Part shown: positions 1 through 8,426 of the stretch, piece after piece
Layout of the letters: each line of letters opens with the position of its first letter
Numbering within the stretch: the stretch's first letter is position 1
Assembly (NCBI GenBank): GCA_947493885.1
Contig: CANLTE010000006.1
Span: 62,001-126,000, forward strand
Origin: an uncultured Maribacter sp.
GTDB taxonomy: Bacteria > Bacteroidota > Bacteroidia > Flavobacteriales > Flavobacteriaceae
Direction: 5' to 3'
DNA: 64,000 nucleotides
The notes under the pieces: model-generated
The model's database searches: none
Told to the model about the DNA's origin: nothing
What the model saw: the letters and a program-made list of their open reading frames with translations, nothing else
Translations under genes and position numbers: made by a program

Positions 1-1381
1 TTTCATGACCTTTTCCTGCAATCAGAATAATATCTTTAGCATTTGCTAATTGACAGGCAGTTTTAATAGCCTGCTCTCTATTTTCAATAGCAAGTATTTT
101 TTTTACATTTTGAGGCTCTACACCTGCTTCCATTTCCTCAATGATTAGCGTTGGATTTTCAGACCTAGGATTATCAGATGTAAAAATCACCTTGTTACTC
201 ATTTCTGAAGCGATATTACCCATAACCGGACGCTTAGACTTATCTCTATCGCCACCACACCCCACAACGGTGATGACGTTTTCATTTCCAGTCCTTAGTG
301 TATTGATTGTATCAAGTACATTTTTTAACGCATCCGGCGTATGGGCGTAATCAACTATTGCCGTAATTTTTTCTTCTGATATATAATATTGAAACCTTCC
401 ATCCACATTATCTAATTCGCTTAGCAGTCGAAGTGTTTCTAAATTTTCTAAACCTAATAATTGCGATGCAGCATAAATTGCCAGAATATTATAGGCATTA
501 AAGTGACCAATAAGCTTTGTCCATAGCTCACTTTCATTAACTTTTAATAATTGCCCATCAAACTGGCTTTCCAAAACCTGAGCTCGATAGTCTGCATAAC
601 TTTTTAATGCATATGAATATCTTTTTGCCTTTGTGTTTTGCAACATTACCATCCCATTTTTATCATCAGCATTGGTGAGTGCAAAAGCGGATTTAGGCAA
701 ACTATCAAAAAGTACTTTTTTCGTATCTCTATATTCCGCGAAAGTTTTATGGTAATCCAAATGATCATGAGAAAGATTCGTAAAAATTGCTCCCTCAAAC
801 ACCAACCCCTCGGTTCTTTTTTGGTGAATTCCATGCGAACTAACTTCCATAAAACAGTATTCAACACCAGCTGCATTCATTAGGCTTAAATGCTCATTTA
901 TTATTAAAGCATCTGGAGTTGTTAAGTTTGTTGGAAACTCTTGGTCATCTACCATGATTTTAATAGTAGAAATAAGCCCCACTTTAAAACCCGCTTTCTT
1001 AAACAGTCCGTATAACAAACTACTTATGGTTGTTTTACCATTAGTACCTGTTACTCCAACTAGCTTTAAATTTTTGGATGGATTTTCGTAGAAATTAGAA
1101 GCCATTATGGCTAATGCGGAATTTCCATTTTTAACCTCTATATATGTAACACCTTCTACTATTTTTTCTGGTAGAGTTTCGCACACAATAGCAGTAGCCC
1201 CAAGTGATATGGCTTTTTCTATATAATCATGACCATCTGCAATAACCCCATTGATTGCAACAAAAACATCATTTTTGACAATTTTTCTAGAATCAAAACA
1301 CACAGCATTAATACCTCTAAAGGTATCTCCCTTAACGGATATTAGGCTAACTCCAAATAATATGTCTTTTAACAACTTCAT
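1..1381 (-). CDS. murE: UDP-N-acetylmuramoyl-tripeptide synthetase MurE (C-terminus beyond window)
   Basis: Mur ligase that adds meso-diaminopimelate to UDP-MurNAc-L-Ala-D-Glu in cytoplasmic peptidoglycan precursor synthesis. About 460 codons are visible and the frame stays open at the left edge. The ATP loop TGTNGKTT lies at residues 111-118, the central domain carries EVSSHG, and DNPRSENP at about 403-410 is the DNPR motif known to select meso-DAP rather than lysine. The visible part ends at AGKGHE, a conserved MurE stretch. The ATG at 1379-1381 overlaps the ftsI TGA stop as ATGA, so translation is probably coupled. It is the fifth gene of the mraZ-rsmH-ftsL-ftsI-murE cluster. Confidence 0.95.
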   Translation of the reverse strand, partial: MKLLKDILFGVSLISVKGDTFRGINAVCFDSRKIVKNDVFVAINGVIADGHDYIEKAISLGATAIVCETLPEKIVEGVTYIEVKNGNSALAIMASNFYENPSKNLKLVGVTGTNGKTTISSLLYGLFKKAGFKVGLISTIKIMVDDQEFPTNLTTPDALIINEHLSLMNAAGVEYCFMEVSSHGIHQKRTEGLVFEGAIFTNLSHDHLDYHKTFAEYRDTKKVLFDSLPKSAFALTNADDKNGMVMLQNTKAKRYSYALKSYADYRAQVLESQFDGQLLKVNESELWTKLIGHFNAYNILAIYAASQLLGLENLETLRLLSELDNVDGRFQYYISEEKITAIVDYAHTPDALKNVLDTINTLRTGNENVITVVGCGGDRDKSKRPVMGNIASEMSNKVIFTSDNPRSENPTLIIEEMEAGVEPQNVKKILAIENREQAIKTACQLANAKDIILIAGKGHE

Positions 1382-3381
1382 GAAAGCTCCAACGTAATTT
1401 TTTTAACTTTTTGAATATCTGTCCCTTTTGAAATAGACTGATTTTTAACCTTACCATTGCCAATAACCTCAACCTCCAAACCTAAATTTTCAAGAATAGG
1501 AATTGCGTCCATTCCGCTCATACCTTTTACATTCGGCACAGTCTTAAATTGTTTTTGTGCGTTCACGTAATACGTTTGGTAAGATTTATCCAAATCAACA
1601 TTCTCCGTTTTAATTTCTACTTCATCTATCAATGGAGAATTCGCATATATTTTTTGTGCCACCGATTTAAATACAGGACCAGAAACATCCGCCCCGTAAT
1701 ACCCAACACTTTTATCAGGCTCGTGAATAATTACAATACAAGAATATTTAGGATCATCTGCAGGAAAGTAACCCGCAAACGAGGATATATATTTTAATTT
1801 GTTAGGGTCTTTAGAAACATAATCTTTTTGACAAGTACCTGTTTTTCCCGCCATGGAAAAATTAGGAGAATATAAACCATGACCAGTACCATGTTTTTTC
1901 TCTACCACATTTTTCATCAACTGCTTAACCTTACCTATAGTTTCCATTGAGCAGATAGAAGGATCAATAACCTCTTTATCAAATTTTTCTATTGTTCTAT
2001 TCCATTCCCTCACCTCTTTTATTAGGCGAGGTTTTACCATTTCGCCATCATTAGCAATTGCATTGTAAAATGTAAGTGTTTGCAAAGGTGTCATTGAAAC
2101 TTCGTACCCGTGAGACATCCAAGCTAGAGAAACACCAGACCACCCTTTATCACCAGGATATCTGATTACAGGTTTTCCTTCCCCCACAATAGGCAGTCCG
2201 AGCTCCACATTTAAATTCATATCTGAGAGCCTATCCACAAACTTCTTAGGCTGATCTTTATAATTATAATGAATCATTTTTGCAAAAGCCGTATTGGAAG
2301 AAAGCTCAAAGGCTTTTGATAGTGTAACCTTACCATATCCTCCCCATTTTGAATCTTTTACAACCCTATCATACACTTTAAATCTTCCGTTTTCTGTATC
2401 AAGTACAGTGCTGGTATCTATCACCTTATCTTCTAAGGCAGCAACCATACTCATTAACTTAAAAGTAGAACCTGGTTCATGAGATTCTCCTACTGCGTAA
2501 TTTAACTTCTCGTAATATTTGCCCTCTGATGTTCTTCCCAGATTTGAAATTGCCTTTACTTCACCAGTTTTTGTTTCCATCACAATTACACAACCATGAT
2601 CCGCTTTATAATATTCCAACTGCCTCAACAATGCATGATGCGCGATATCTTGTATATTAATATCAATAGTTGAAACAACATCGTAACCATCTTTAGGTTC
2701 AATAATATTGTCCAAACCAATCGGCTTCCACTGCCCTTTAGCAATTTTCTGTTTTAAACGTTTGCCTTCTACACCTCTTAAATATTGACCAAAAGCTCCC
2801 TCCAAGCCAACATTAGTTGTATGACCTTCATCATCAATCCTTTGATAACCAACACTACGCTCAGCAATTTTTCCTAATGGGTGCTCGCGAACCGTTTTTT
2901 GTTCAACAATAATACCACCCTTATAAGGTCCTTTATTAAAAAGCGGAAACTCCTTAACTGCCATGTATTGTGAGTAATCCAGGTTACGAGCAATTAGGGT
3001 ATATCTATTTTTATTGTTTTTTGCCTTTCTTAATGTTTGCTGATAGTGTGAAGAAGTTTTCCCAAACATTTTTGACAAAGCATCTGACAATGGCTTAACG
3101 TTCTCTTTAAAATTTTTATCCGAAACCGTTACTGCATCAAAACGTATAGTGTATTTAGAAACTGAAGTGGCTAAAAGACTTCCATCATCTGAATACAAAT
3201 TACCTCTGTTTGGTTCTATAGTAAACATTTTAGAAGTACGCCTTTCAGCCAAACCTCTATATTTATCGCCATCTACCATTTGTATACTAACAAGTTTAAA
3301 CAACACGACGCCAGCAAAAAGGAATAAACCCGCTGCTACGACATATAATCTTGTTAATATTTTTTTCTCGGTAACTGGCAT
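1378..3381 (-). CDS. ftsI: Penicillin-binding protein, septal transpeptidase FtsI/PBP3, with PASTA domain
   Basis: Septal peptidoglycan transpeptidase, 667 residues, anchored in the inner membrane by one N-terminal segment (about 13-33) with the catalytic part in the periplasm. Active-site motifs are in order: STFK at 305-308 (Ser305 is the acylated nucleophile), SSN at 361-363 and KTG at 513-515. The N-terminal dimerisation module lies before residue 240. The last 55 residues, starting near TVPNVKG, form a single PASTA domain, as in Bacteroidetes FtsI but unlike E. coli FtsI. The ATG directly abuts the ftsL stop, and the TGA overlaps the murE start. Assignment as division-specific rests on the dcw cluster context. 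Confidence 0.95.
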   Translation of the reverse strand: MPVTEKKILTRLYVVAAGLFLFAGVVLFKLVSIQMVDGDKYRGLAERRTSKMFTIEPNRGNLYSDDGSLLATSVSKYTIRFDAVTVSDKNFKENVKPLSDALSKMFGKTSSHYQQTLRKAKNNKNRYTLIARNLDYSQYMAVKEFPLFNKGPYKGGIIVEQKTVREHPLGKIAERSVGYQRIDDEGHTTNVGLEGAFGQYLRGVEGKRLKQKIAKGQWKPIGLDNIIEPKDGYDVVSTIDINIQDIAHHALLRQLEYYKADHGCVIVMETKTGEVKAISNLGRTSEGKYYEKLNYAVGESHEPGSTFKLMSMVAALEDKVIDTSTVLDTENGRFKVYDRVVKDSKWGGYGKVTLSKAFELSSNTAFAKMIHYNYKDQPKKFVDRLSDMNLNVELGLPIVGEGKPVIRYPGDKGWSGVSLAWMSHGYEVSMTPLQTLTFYNAIANDGEMVKPRLIKEVREWNRTIEKFDKEVIDPSICSMETIGKVKQLMKNVVEKKHGTGHGLYSPNFSMAGKTGTCQKDYVSKDPNKLKYISSFAGYFPADDPKYSCIVIIHEPDKSVGYYGADVSGPVFKSVAQKIYANSPLIDEVEIKTENVDLDKSYQTYYVNAQKQFKTVPNVKGMSGMDAIPILENLGLEVEVIGNGKVKNQSISKGTDIQKVKKITLELS

Positions 3382-3711
3382 TTATTGATTCTTATTTTTA
3401 ACCGATTTAACTCTAATTTTCTTTGGTGGCGTTTCCGAAGGAAACAAACCTTTTTCCTCTACGATTTTTGTTATGGTAGATTCTAATTTTAAGCGCTGAA
3501 CATCTGAACGCACTTCAACAAACTGACTTCGCAACTCTTTAACCTCTTCATTTAAAGCTGCTATTTGATGCACTTTTTTATCAGCACTATGAGAACTACC
3601 TATCATTACCGTTGCCAGAAACGAGGCGAAAATGATAAAAAGCCAATTTTTGGGAGCATCTCCACTCACCAAAAACTTACCTTTTAATATGTCCAATATT
3701 CCTTTTCTCAC
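3382..3711 (-). CDS. ftsL: FtsL-like cell division protein
   Basis: Small bitopic protein of 109 residues: basic cytoplasmic N-terminus, one membrane segment (about residues 23-40, NWLFIIFASFLATVMIG), then a coiled-coil-like periplasmic stretch rich in Glu, Leu and Arg, and a basic tail. FtsL family members join the FtsQLB divisome subcomplex. Sequence similarity is low in this family, so the call rests on topology and on the conserved position between rsmH and ftsI. The start is GTG at 3709-3711, with no suitable in-frame ATG nearby. There are 10 bp after rsmH and no gap before ftsI. Confidence 0.82.
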   Translation of the reverse strand: MRKGILDILKGKFLVSGDAPKNWLFIIFASFLATVMIGSSHSADKKVHQIAALNEEVKELRSQFVEVRSDVQRLKLESTITKIVEEKGLFPSETPPKKIRVKSVKNKNQ

Positions 3712-3721
3712 CTTTTGCGAA

Positions 3722-4621
3722 TTAAATTTTTTCAGCTACTCGTAACTTTGCGCTCCTTGCTCTATTATTAACCTTTATTTCTTCTCGAGAAGGAACCTTT
3801 AATCCTCCTACTTTTTTAAAAGGAACTTCTATATTTCCGTAAAAGTCTTTTTCAGGCTCTCCTTCAAACTGCCCCGCTCTTATATACCTTTTCACCAATC
3901 TATCCTCTAAAGAATGGTAACTAATGGCACTAAGTCTACCTCCTTCTTCAAGCAATTCTGGAACTTGTGCTAAAAACTCCTTTATCACCTGTATTTCCTG
4001 ATTCACCTCTATTCTAATTGCCTGATATATCTGCGCTAATATTTTGTGTTCTTTATGATTTGGCAGAAACTTTTTTAATGTTTCTTTTAATTGCTCTGTA
4101 GTTTTAATTGGTGACTCTTCTCTGGCCACAATTATTACATTTGCCATTGCATTTGCATTTCGTAAATCCCCATACTCAAAAAGCACCTTCCTTAAATCAT
4201 CATAGGTATACTTATTTACTACTTCATAAGCAGACAATGTATTTCGTTGATTCATCCGCATATCCAAATCAGCTTCAAATCGGGTTGAAAACCCTCTTTC
4301 TGCTTTATCAAATTGATGAGATGAAACACCAAAATCAGCCAAAATACCATCTACCTTCCTCACACCGTAAAACTTTAAAAACTGTTTTATGTATCTAAAA
4401 TTCTCGTTAATCAAAACAAAACGGTCATCATTGATTGTATTTTCTAATGCATCTTCATCTTGATCAAACGCGTACAGTCTACCCGATTCTCCTAACCTAT
4501 TGAGTATCTCTCTAGAATGTCCACCACCACCAAAGGTTACATCCACATAAATACCGTCACTTTTTATATTGAGTCCGTCTACCGACTCCTGCAACAAAAC
4601 CGGGTTATGATAATTGGTCAT
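3722..4621 (-). CDS. rsmH: 16S rRNA (cytosine1402-N4)-methyltransferase RsmH
   Basis: SAM-dependent enzyme (299 residues) that methylates N4 of C1402 in the 16S rRNA P site; formerly MraW. The N-terminal HNPVLLQE and the SAM-binding VDVTFGGGGHS (about residues 26-37) are family signatures, as are DGILADFGVSSHQ and the C-terminal SYHSLEDRLVK block. Length is normal for the family. The ATG lies inside the 3' end of mraZ with a 17 bp overlap, suggesting coupled translation. Confidence 0.96.
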   Translation of the reverse strand: MTNYHNPVLLQESVDGLNIKSDGIYVDVTFGGGGHSREILNRLGESGRLYAFDQDEDALENTINDDRFVLINENFRYIKQFLKFYGVRKVDGILADFGVSSHQFDKAERGFSTRFEADLDMRMNQRNTLSAYEVVNKYTYDDLRKVLFEYGDLRNANAMANVIIVAREESPIKTTEQLKETLKKFLPNHKEHKILAQIYQAIRIEVNQEIQVIKEFLAQVPELLEEGGRLSAISYHSLEDRLVKRYIRAGQFEGEPEKDFYGNIEVPFKKVGGLKVPSREEIKVNNRARSAKLRVAEKI

Positions 4622-5081
4622 CTTGAGACTTTTTTCCCAGCATTACCTTTCTAGCTAATTGAGCCACTTCTTCTGCAGGTGAGTTAATAGATTCTTCATA
4701 CAAATCCTTATCCCAAATCTCTAAAGTTTTACCAATTGATGCTAACACTACCTCTTTGGTAATACCTACCGTAGTAATAAGGTTTTTAGGAATCAACAAT
4801 CTCCCAGTAGCATCTACCTCTACAGGCTTTACACCTGCTGTAAACTTTCTAATGAAATCTACATTCTCTTTCTCGTAACGGCTTTTAGAATTTAATTCCT
4901 TCATAACCGTTGTCCACTCACTCATCGGATACAATTCAAGACAGCTCTCGTACATAGAACGCTTAATAACAAAGCCTTCATTAAGCACGGGCATAATCTG
5001 ACTTTTAAGGAGAATAGGCAACATTACCCTCCCCTTTGCATCAGCTTTGCAATTATATGTTCCGTAAAAATAAATTTCCAA
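4605..5081 (-). CDS. mraZ: Transcriptional regulator MraZ
   Basis: First gene of the dcw cluster, 158 residues. MraZ proteins carry two AbrB-like (SpoVT-AbrB) swapped-hairpin domains and form ring-shaped oligomers that bind tandem boxes upstream of their own operon. The two halves are recognisable: CKADAKGRVMLP near the N-terminus and VEVDATGRLLIP near residue 90, both with the family's DxxGR. The start appears to be TTG at 5079-5081, because no in-frame ATG lies between the upstream stop and residue 20. Candidate binding boxes sit 46-71 bp upstream. Confidence 0.93.
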   Translation of the reverse strand: MEIYFYGTYNCKADAKGRVMLPILLKSQIMPVLNEGFVIKRSMYESCLELYPMSEWTTVMKELNSKSRYEKENVDFIRKFTAGVKPVEVDATGRLLIPKNLITTVGITKEVVLASIGKTLEIWDKDLYEESINSPAEEVAQLARKVMLGKKSQDDQLS

Positions 5082-5108
5082 AAGAGGTTGATTTTCCTAT
5101 TTATAACT

Positions 5109-5116
5109 CAAATATA
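5109..5116 (-). promoter_or_regulatory. Candidate -7 promoter element of mraZ
   Basis: Read on the minus strand the bases are TATATTTG, an exact match to the Bacteroidetes -7 consensus TAnnTTTG. It lies 27 bp upstream of the mraZ start codon and would place the transcription start near 5104. A convincing -33 TTTG at the usual distance was not found. The GTGGTA boxes lie where the -33 element would be, consistent with repression. Confidence 0.5.
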
Positions 5117-5126
5117 TAGAAATTAT

Positions 5127-5152
5127 TACCACAATTTACCACTAAATACCAC
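5127..5152 (-). promoter_or_regulatory. Candidate MraZ operator: three GTGGTA boxes at 10-bp spacing
   Basis: On the plus strand TACCAC occurs at 5127-5132, 5137-5142 and 5147-5152, with starts exactly 10 bp apart, so all three lie on one DNA face. Read toward mraZ they are GTGGTA repeats. A fourth copy lies at 5221-5226. MraZ is known to bind short G-rich direct repeats with about 10 bp periodicity upstream of its own gene. The link to this MraZ is inferred from position and architecture. Confidence 0.7.
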
Positions 5153-5282
5153 TTTGTTAATAAAAAGCCATTTTTTTGACCATTATTAATGTTAAAATCG
5201 ATGAAAAGCAAATTCCTCATTACCACTTTGAATCTTCACCTTTAGATTTAAAAGTATTTTTACGATACCCTAATACAGACAA

Positions 5283-5312
5283 TTTGCTATTCTTTGGAAA
5301 TGCCTATATTTG
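5283..5312 (+). promoter_or_regulatory. Bacteroidetes-type promoter for the alpha/beta hydrolase gene
   Basis: TTTG at 5283-5286 and TATATTTG at 5305-5312 are separated by 18 bp and match the -33 and -7 elements of Bacteroidetes sigma-ABfr promoters. The predicted transcription start is near 5317, giving a leader of about 26 nt before the ATG at 5343. engB, 12 bp behind the hydrolase gene, would be carried by the same transcript. Confidence 0.6.
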
Positions 5313-5342
5313 CGTTTCCATGAATAGAAGCATTCTCATTGG

Positions 5343-6107
5343 ATGAAAAAAGAAATAATTACAGAAGGAAAATATAGGTATATTGAAGTAGGAGAAGGTA
5401 CGCCAATTATAATACTACACGGTCTTATGGGTGGCTTAAGTAACTTCCATGGGGTTACCAATTATTTTCCTCAAAAAGGGTATAAAATCCTAATCCCTGA
5501 GTTACCTATTTACGACATGCCCATGTTAAAAACTACGGTGAAAAATTTTGCTAAGTTTTTAGATGATTTTATTGCGTTTAAAGGATTAAATAATGTTATT
5601 CTTCTTGGTAATTCGCTGGGAGGACACATTGGCTTATTGCACACTAAAATGTATCCCCAAAACGTAAAAGCATTAGTAATCACTGGAAGTTCAGGATTAT
5701 ATGAAAGCGCCATGGGGGATGGCTACCCTAGACGTGGTGATTACGAATTTATAAAGAAAAAGGCTGAAGCTGTTTTTTATGACCCCGAAGTTGCTACCAA
5801 AGAAATTGTTGACGAAGTTTTCGAAACCGTTAACGACCGTGTTAAACTTGTTAAAACTTTAGCTATTGCCAAGAGCGCCATTAGACATAACATGTCTAAA
5901 GATTTAGCAAAAATGAATACTCCTACATGTATTATTTGGGGAGAAAATGATAATGTTACCCCTCCAAATGTTGCTGAGGAATTTCATGATTTGTTACCAG
6001 ATTCTGACTTGTTTTGGATTAAAAAATGTGGTCACGCACCAATGATGGAACATCCTATTGAATTCAATAGAATTCTTGATGAATGGCTACAATTGCGAAA
6101 CTTCTAA
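5343..6107 (+). CDS. Alpha/beta-fold hydrolase
   Basis: A 254-residue cytoplasmic alpha/beta hydrolase without a signal peptide. HG at 26-27 begins the oxyanion-hole strand, GNSLGG places the nucleophile at Ser91, the acid is probably Asp203 in WGENDNVTP, and the catalytic base is His231 in GHAPMMEHP. The whole catalytic triad is therefore present. The substrate cannot be told from sequence; the fold includes esterases, lipases and C-C hydrolases. It is followed 12 bp later by engB, with which it probably shares a promoter. Confidence 0.85.
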   Translation: MKKEIITEGKYRYIEVGEGTPIIILHGLMGGLSNFHGVTNYFPQKGYKILIPELPIYDMPMLKTTVKNFAKFLDDFIAFKGLNNVILLGNSLGGHIGLLHTKMYPQNVKALVITGSSGLYESAMGDGYPRRGDYEFIKKKAEAVFYDPEVATKEIVDEVFETVNDRVKLVKTLAIAKSAIRHNMSKDLAKMNTPTCIIWGENDNVTPPNVAEEFHDLLPDSDLFWIKKCGHAPMMEHPIEFNRILDEWLQLRNF

Positions 6108-6119
6108 AACCATTTTCCA

Positions 6120-6743
6120 ATGAAAATTAAAACGGCCGATTTTGTAATTAGCAATTCGGATGTAGCGAAATGCCCAAAAGAGCTATTGCCAGAATATGCT
6201 TTCATAGGGAGGTCTAACGTTGGAAAATCTTCATTGATTAACACACTTACCGAAAAAAAAAGATTAGCCAAAACTTCAGGAAGACCTGGGAAAACTCAAC
6301 TTATTAATCATTTCAAAATCAACGACAATTGGTTTTTAGTAGATTTACCTGGCTATGGTTACGCTAGAGTTTCCAAAAAAGATAAAAAAACATTTCAAAA
6401 ATATATTACAGACTATTTTGAGCTACGACAACAACTCGTATGCTCTTTTGTTTTAGTTGACATTAGGCATGAGCCTCAGAAAATTGACATGGAGTTTATG
6501 CAATGGATGGGCGAAAGCGGAATTCCCTTTTGTATAATTTTTACAAAAGCGGATAAACTTAAACCTAAAGCTATTGAAAATCATATAAATACCTATCAAC
6601 AAAAAATGTTAGCCGATATTTGGGAAGAAATGCCACAATACTTTATTACTTCTTCTTCAAACAGAACAGGAAGAGAGGACGTACTTAATTTTATTGATAA
6701 TATTAATCTGGATTATTTTGATCAGCAGAAAAAGCAACTTTAG
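6120..6743 (+). CDS. engB: Ribosome biogenesis GTPase EngB (YsxC/YihA)
   Basis: TRAFAC-class GTPase of 207 residues needed for large-subunit assembly in bacteria. The G1 loop is GRSNVGKSS at 30-38, switch-region SGRPGKTQ at 53-60, G3 is DLPGYG at 75-80 and G4 is TKAD at 142-145. Length is typical for the family. Its last 41 bp overlap the 3' end of the oppositely oriented gene at 6703-7083. Confidence 0.95.
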   Translation: MKIKTADFVISNSDVAKCPKELLPEYAFIGRSNVGKSSLINTLTEKKRLAKTSGRPGKTQLINHFKINDNWFLVDLPGYGYARVSKKDKKTFQKYITDYFELRQQLVCSFVLVDIRHEPQKIDMEFMQWMGESGIPFCIIFTKADKLKPKAIENHINTYQQKMLADIWEEMPQYFITSSSNRTGREDVLNFIDNINLDYFDQQKKQL

Positions 6744-7083
6744 TTTTTTCCGTAATTAAACTTATTAAAGACTCGGCATCTTTTAGTTTATTCAATTTTT
6801 TAGTTGAAATAAACTCTTCAATCATAATTTCTTTTTTATAAAAAATTACAGGAAAGGTAGTTTTTAAGTTATACTCCATTAAATATTCATCTTTATGTAA
6901 AAACTCAAATTCCAAATCACTTGTTTCTCTAAATTTTTTCCAAACTGTATTCTCTTTGAAAACACCATATGTAATATCACATAAAGCACAATTATATGTT
7001 CCTGGACTTAAAACCTTATGCATACTATCTAAAAAAGCATTACCCCTTCCTGAATTAGCATTATAAACAAAAATAAGCTTCAT
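6703..7083 (-). CDS. Conserved hypothetical protein with a CxxC motif
   Basis: A 126-residue protein with no signal peptide or membrane segment. An early beta strand (KLIFVYNANSG) is followed by CALC at about residues 33-36, then alternating strand and helix patterns ending in a hydrophobic FPVIFYK strand. This could fit a small thioredoxin-like or DUF393-like fold, but I do not recognise the family firmly. Its stop lies inside the engB coding region, giving a 41 bp tail-to-tail overlap. The ATG at 7081-7083 has no competing start nearby. Function unknown. Confidence 0.65.
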   Translation of the reverse strand: MKLIFVYNANSGRGNAFLDSMHKVLSPGTYNCALCDITYGVFKENTVWKKFRETSDLEFEFLHKDEYLMEYNLKTTFPVIFYKKEIMIEEFISTKKLNKLKDAESLISLITEKTKVAFSADQNNPD

Positions 7084-7179
7084 AACTTTTTACGTTTTTA
7101 AAATAGTCCCTAGTAACACTTATTACTTACATCAAGAAAGTAAGGGTCCTTATGTAATATTTTTGTTTTAACGTCTAAC

Positions 7180-7223
7180 ATGACAGCTGTCATATTTAGT
7201 TTTAAAGTGGTAATATAACTTTG
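7180..7223 (+). promoter_or_regulatory. Promoter of the stress-protein gene with a 14-bp palindromic operator
   Basis: TAACTTTG at 7216-7223 fits the -7 consensus, with TTTA at 7195-7198 as a weak -33 element 17 bp upstream. Directly before it lies ATGACAGCTGTCAT (7180-7193), a perfect palindrome centred about 40 bp before the predicted start near 7227. That is the usual place for a CRP/FNR-type activator that contacts RNA polymerase. The identity of the regulator is inference. Confidence 0.5.
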
Positions 7224-7252
7224 AGTATTTAGAATACTTAACACTTTTAATT

Positions 7253-8038
7253 ATGGACAAGATTTCAACTATTTTAGTTCCCTATGATTTTTCTCTTACC
7301 TCAGAAATTGCTTTAAACTATGCAGTAAGTTTTATTGGTAAAAATAGAAGTATGAAACTTGTTTTAGGTCACATTACAGAAAACATTAATGCTCCTGAGA
7401 TTACAGAGAAATTTAACGCTATTGCAAAAAAATACAATACACACTTAAAGTTTCCTTTAGAGTTAGTATCAAAATCAGGAACATTACCTGTGGCTATTCT
7501 TGATATTCAAAAAACCAAAAAACTGGATTTAATTATCATGGGAACATCTGGTTCTCACGGAAATAAAGAAAGAACAACAACAAAAACGGCCGAGCTAGTT
7601 CTGCAAGCAAGTTGTCCTGTAATTGCAATTCCACAGGATACTAATGATTTTAAACTTAAAAACATTGCTTTGGTGCTTGGTACTGATGAAATTGACGATA
7701 AAAAAGCTTTAGGAGTACTCTTAGATGTTGCCAGAAAGTTTAACGCTAAGGTACACGTACTTACTATTGAAAACAAACCTGGAACGTATGGTTATTCTGA
7801 AGCAGATGAAAAAAATGAAAACCTTTTAGAGTATTATCTAGAGTCATTTTATTCGCATCGCGTCTTCATTGAAAATAACGATTTGGTAGAAGGTATATTC
7901 AGTTATGTTTCGGAAAAAGAAATTGACATGATTGCCATTTTACCAAGAAATCACACTAAAAACATTAGCCCATCAAAAGGAAGACTAACTCACGCTTTAA
8001 CCTTACAATCAGAGGCACCAATTTTAGCTATAGATTAA
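7253..8038 (+). CDS. Universal stress protein, tandem UspA domains
   Basis: Cytoplasmic protein of 261 residues made of two UspA-like halves: about 1-127 (beginning STILVPYDFS, ending CPVIAIP) and about 130-261 (ending SEAPILAID). The first half has the GTSGSHG start of the UspA nucleotide loop, but the later Gly-Ser of that loop is replaced (TTKTAE), so ATP binding is uncertain. The second half lacks a clear loop. Such proteins often respond to energy or oxygen limitation. It stands alone behind its own promoter and before a bidirectional terminator. Confidence 0.9.
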   Translation: MDKISTILVPYDFSLTSEIALNYAVSFIGKNRSMKLVLGHITENINAPEITEKFNAIAKKYNTHLKFPLELVSKSGTLPVAILDIQKTKKLDLIIMGTSGSHGNKERTTTKTAELVLQASCPVIAIPQDTNDFKLKNIALVLGTDEIDDKKALGVLLDVARKFNAKVHVLTIENKPGTYGYSEADEKNENLLEYYLESFYSHRVFIENNDLVEGIFSYVSEKEIDMIAILPRNHTKNISPSKGRLTHALTLQSEAPILAID

Positions 8039-8077
8039 AAAAAAGCCTTCATACATAAATATGAAGGCTTCTTATTT
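8037..8077. terminator. Bidirectional terminator between the stress-protein gene and gldC
   Basis: AAGCCTTCAT (8043-8052) and ATGAAGGCTT (8061-8070) form a 10-bp perfect stem with an 8-nt loop. An eight-A run at 8037-8044 gives a U-tract for leftward transcription (gldC) and CTTATTTT serves rightward transcription. Confidence 0.85.
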
Positions 8078-8088
8078 TAAAGAATATA

Positions 8089-8424
8089 TTACTTTTTTAA
8101 CTCCAACTTTTCAGCAAAATAATCACAAAAATCCTTCATGGTATTTGTCATTTTTTCATCTTGAGTTGCTCTCATAAAAGTATCGGATAGCGAAACCAAT
8201 GTCTGATGAAAAAAAATTTTCATTTCATCAACAGGCATATCTTTTGTCCATAAATCTATTTTTAAAGACTCTTGATTTTTACTATCCCAAACAGATAATA
8301 GCATTGCTTTTGCTTCTTCATTTTTAATTCCTCCATCTTCAGCAGACCATGAAAGCTGTTCTGGAACCCTATTTTCATCCAATTCTACTTTTAAACTTAT
8401 TTCTGAAGTGTGTGCTGTCGCCAT
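8089..8424 (-). CDS. gldC: Gliding motility protein GldC
   Basis: Short cytoplasmic protein of 111 residues with no signal peptide, matching the conserved GldC pattern: SEISLKVELDENRVPE at the start, the WSAEDGG motif, and a helical C-terminus. GldC assists type IX secretion and gliding in Flavobacterium, although its exact role is not settled. It lies 2 bp behind gldB, the same order as in known gliding species, and the pair probably shares a promoter at about 9439. Confidence 0.92.
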   Translation of the reverse strand: MATAHTSEISLKVELDENRVPEQLSWSAEDGGIKNEEAKAMLLSVWDSKNQESLKIDLWTKDMPVDEMKIFFHQTLVSLSDTFMRATQDEKMTNTMKDFCDYFAEKLELKK

Positions 8425-8426
8425 TG

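Noticed and set aside
638-883. Plus- and minus-strand frames of about 80 codons inside the murE region
   Set aside because: They lie across the clearly coding murE frame, have no recognisable domains and are shadows.
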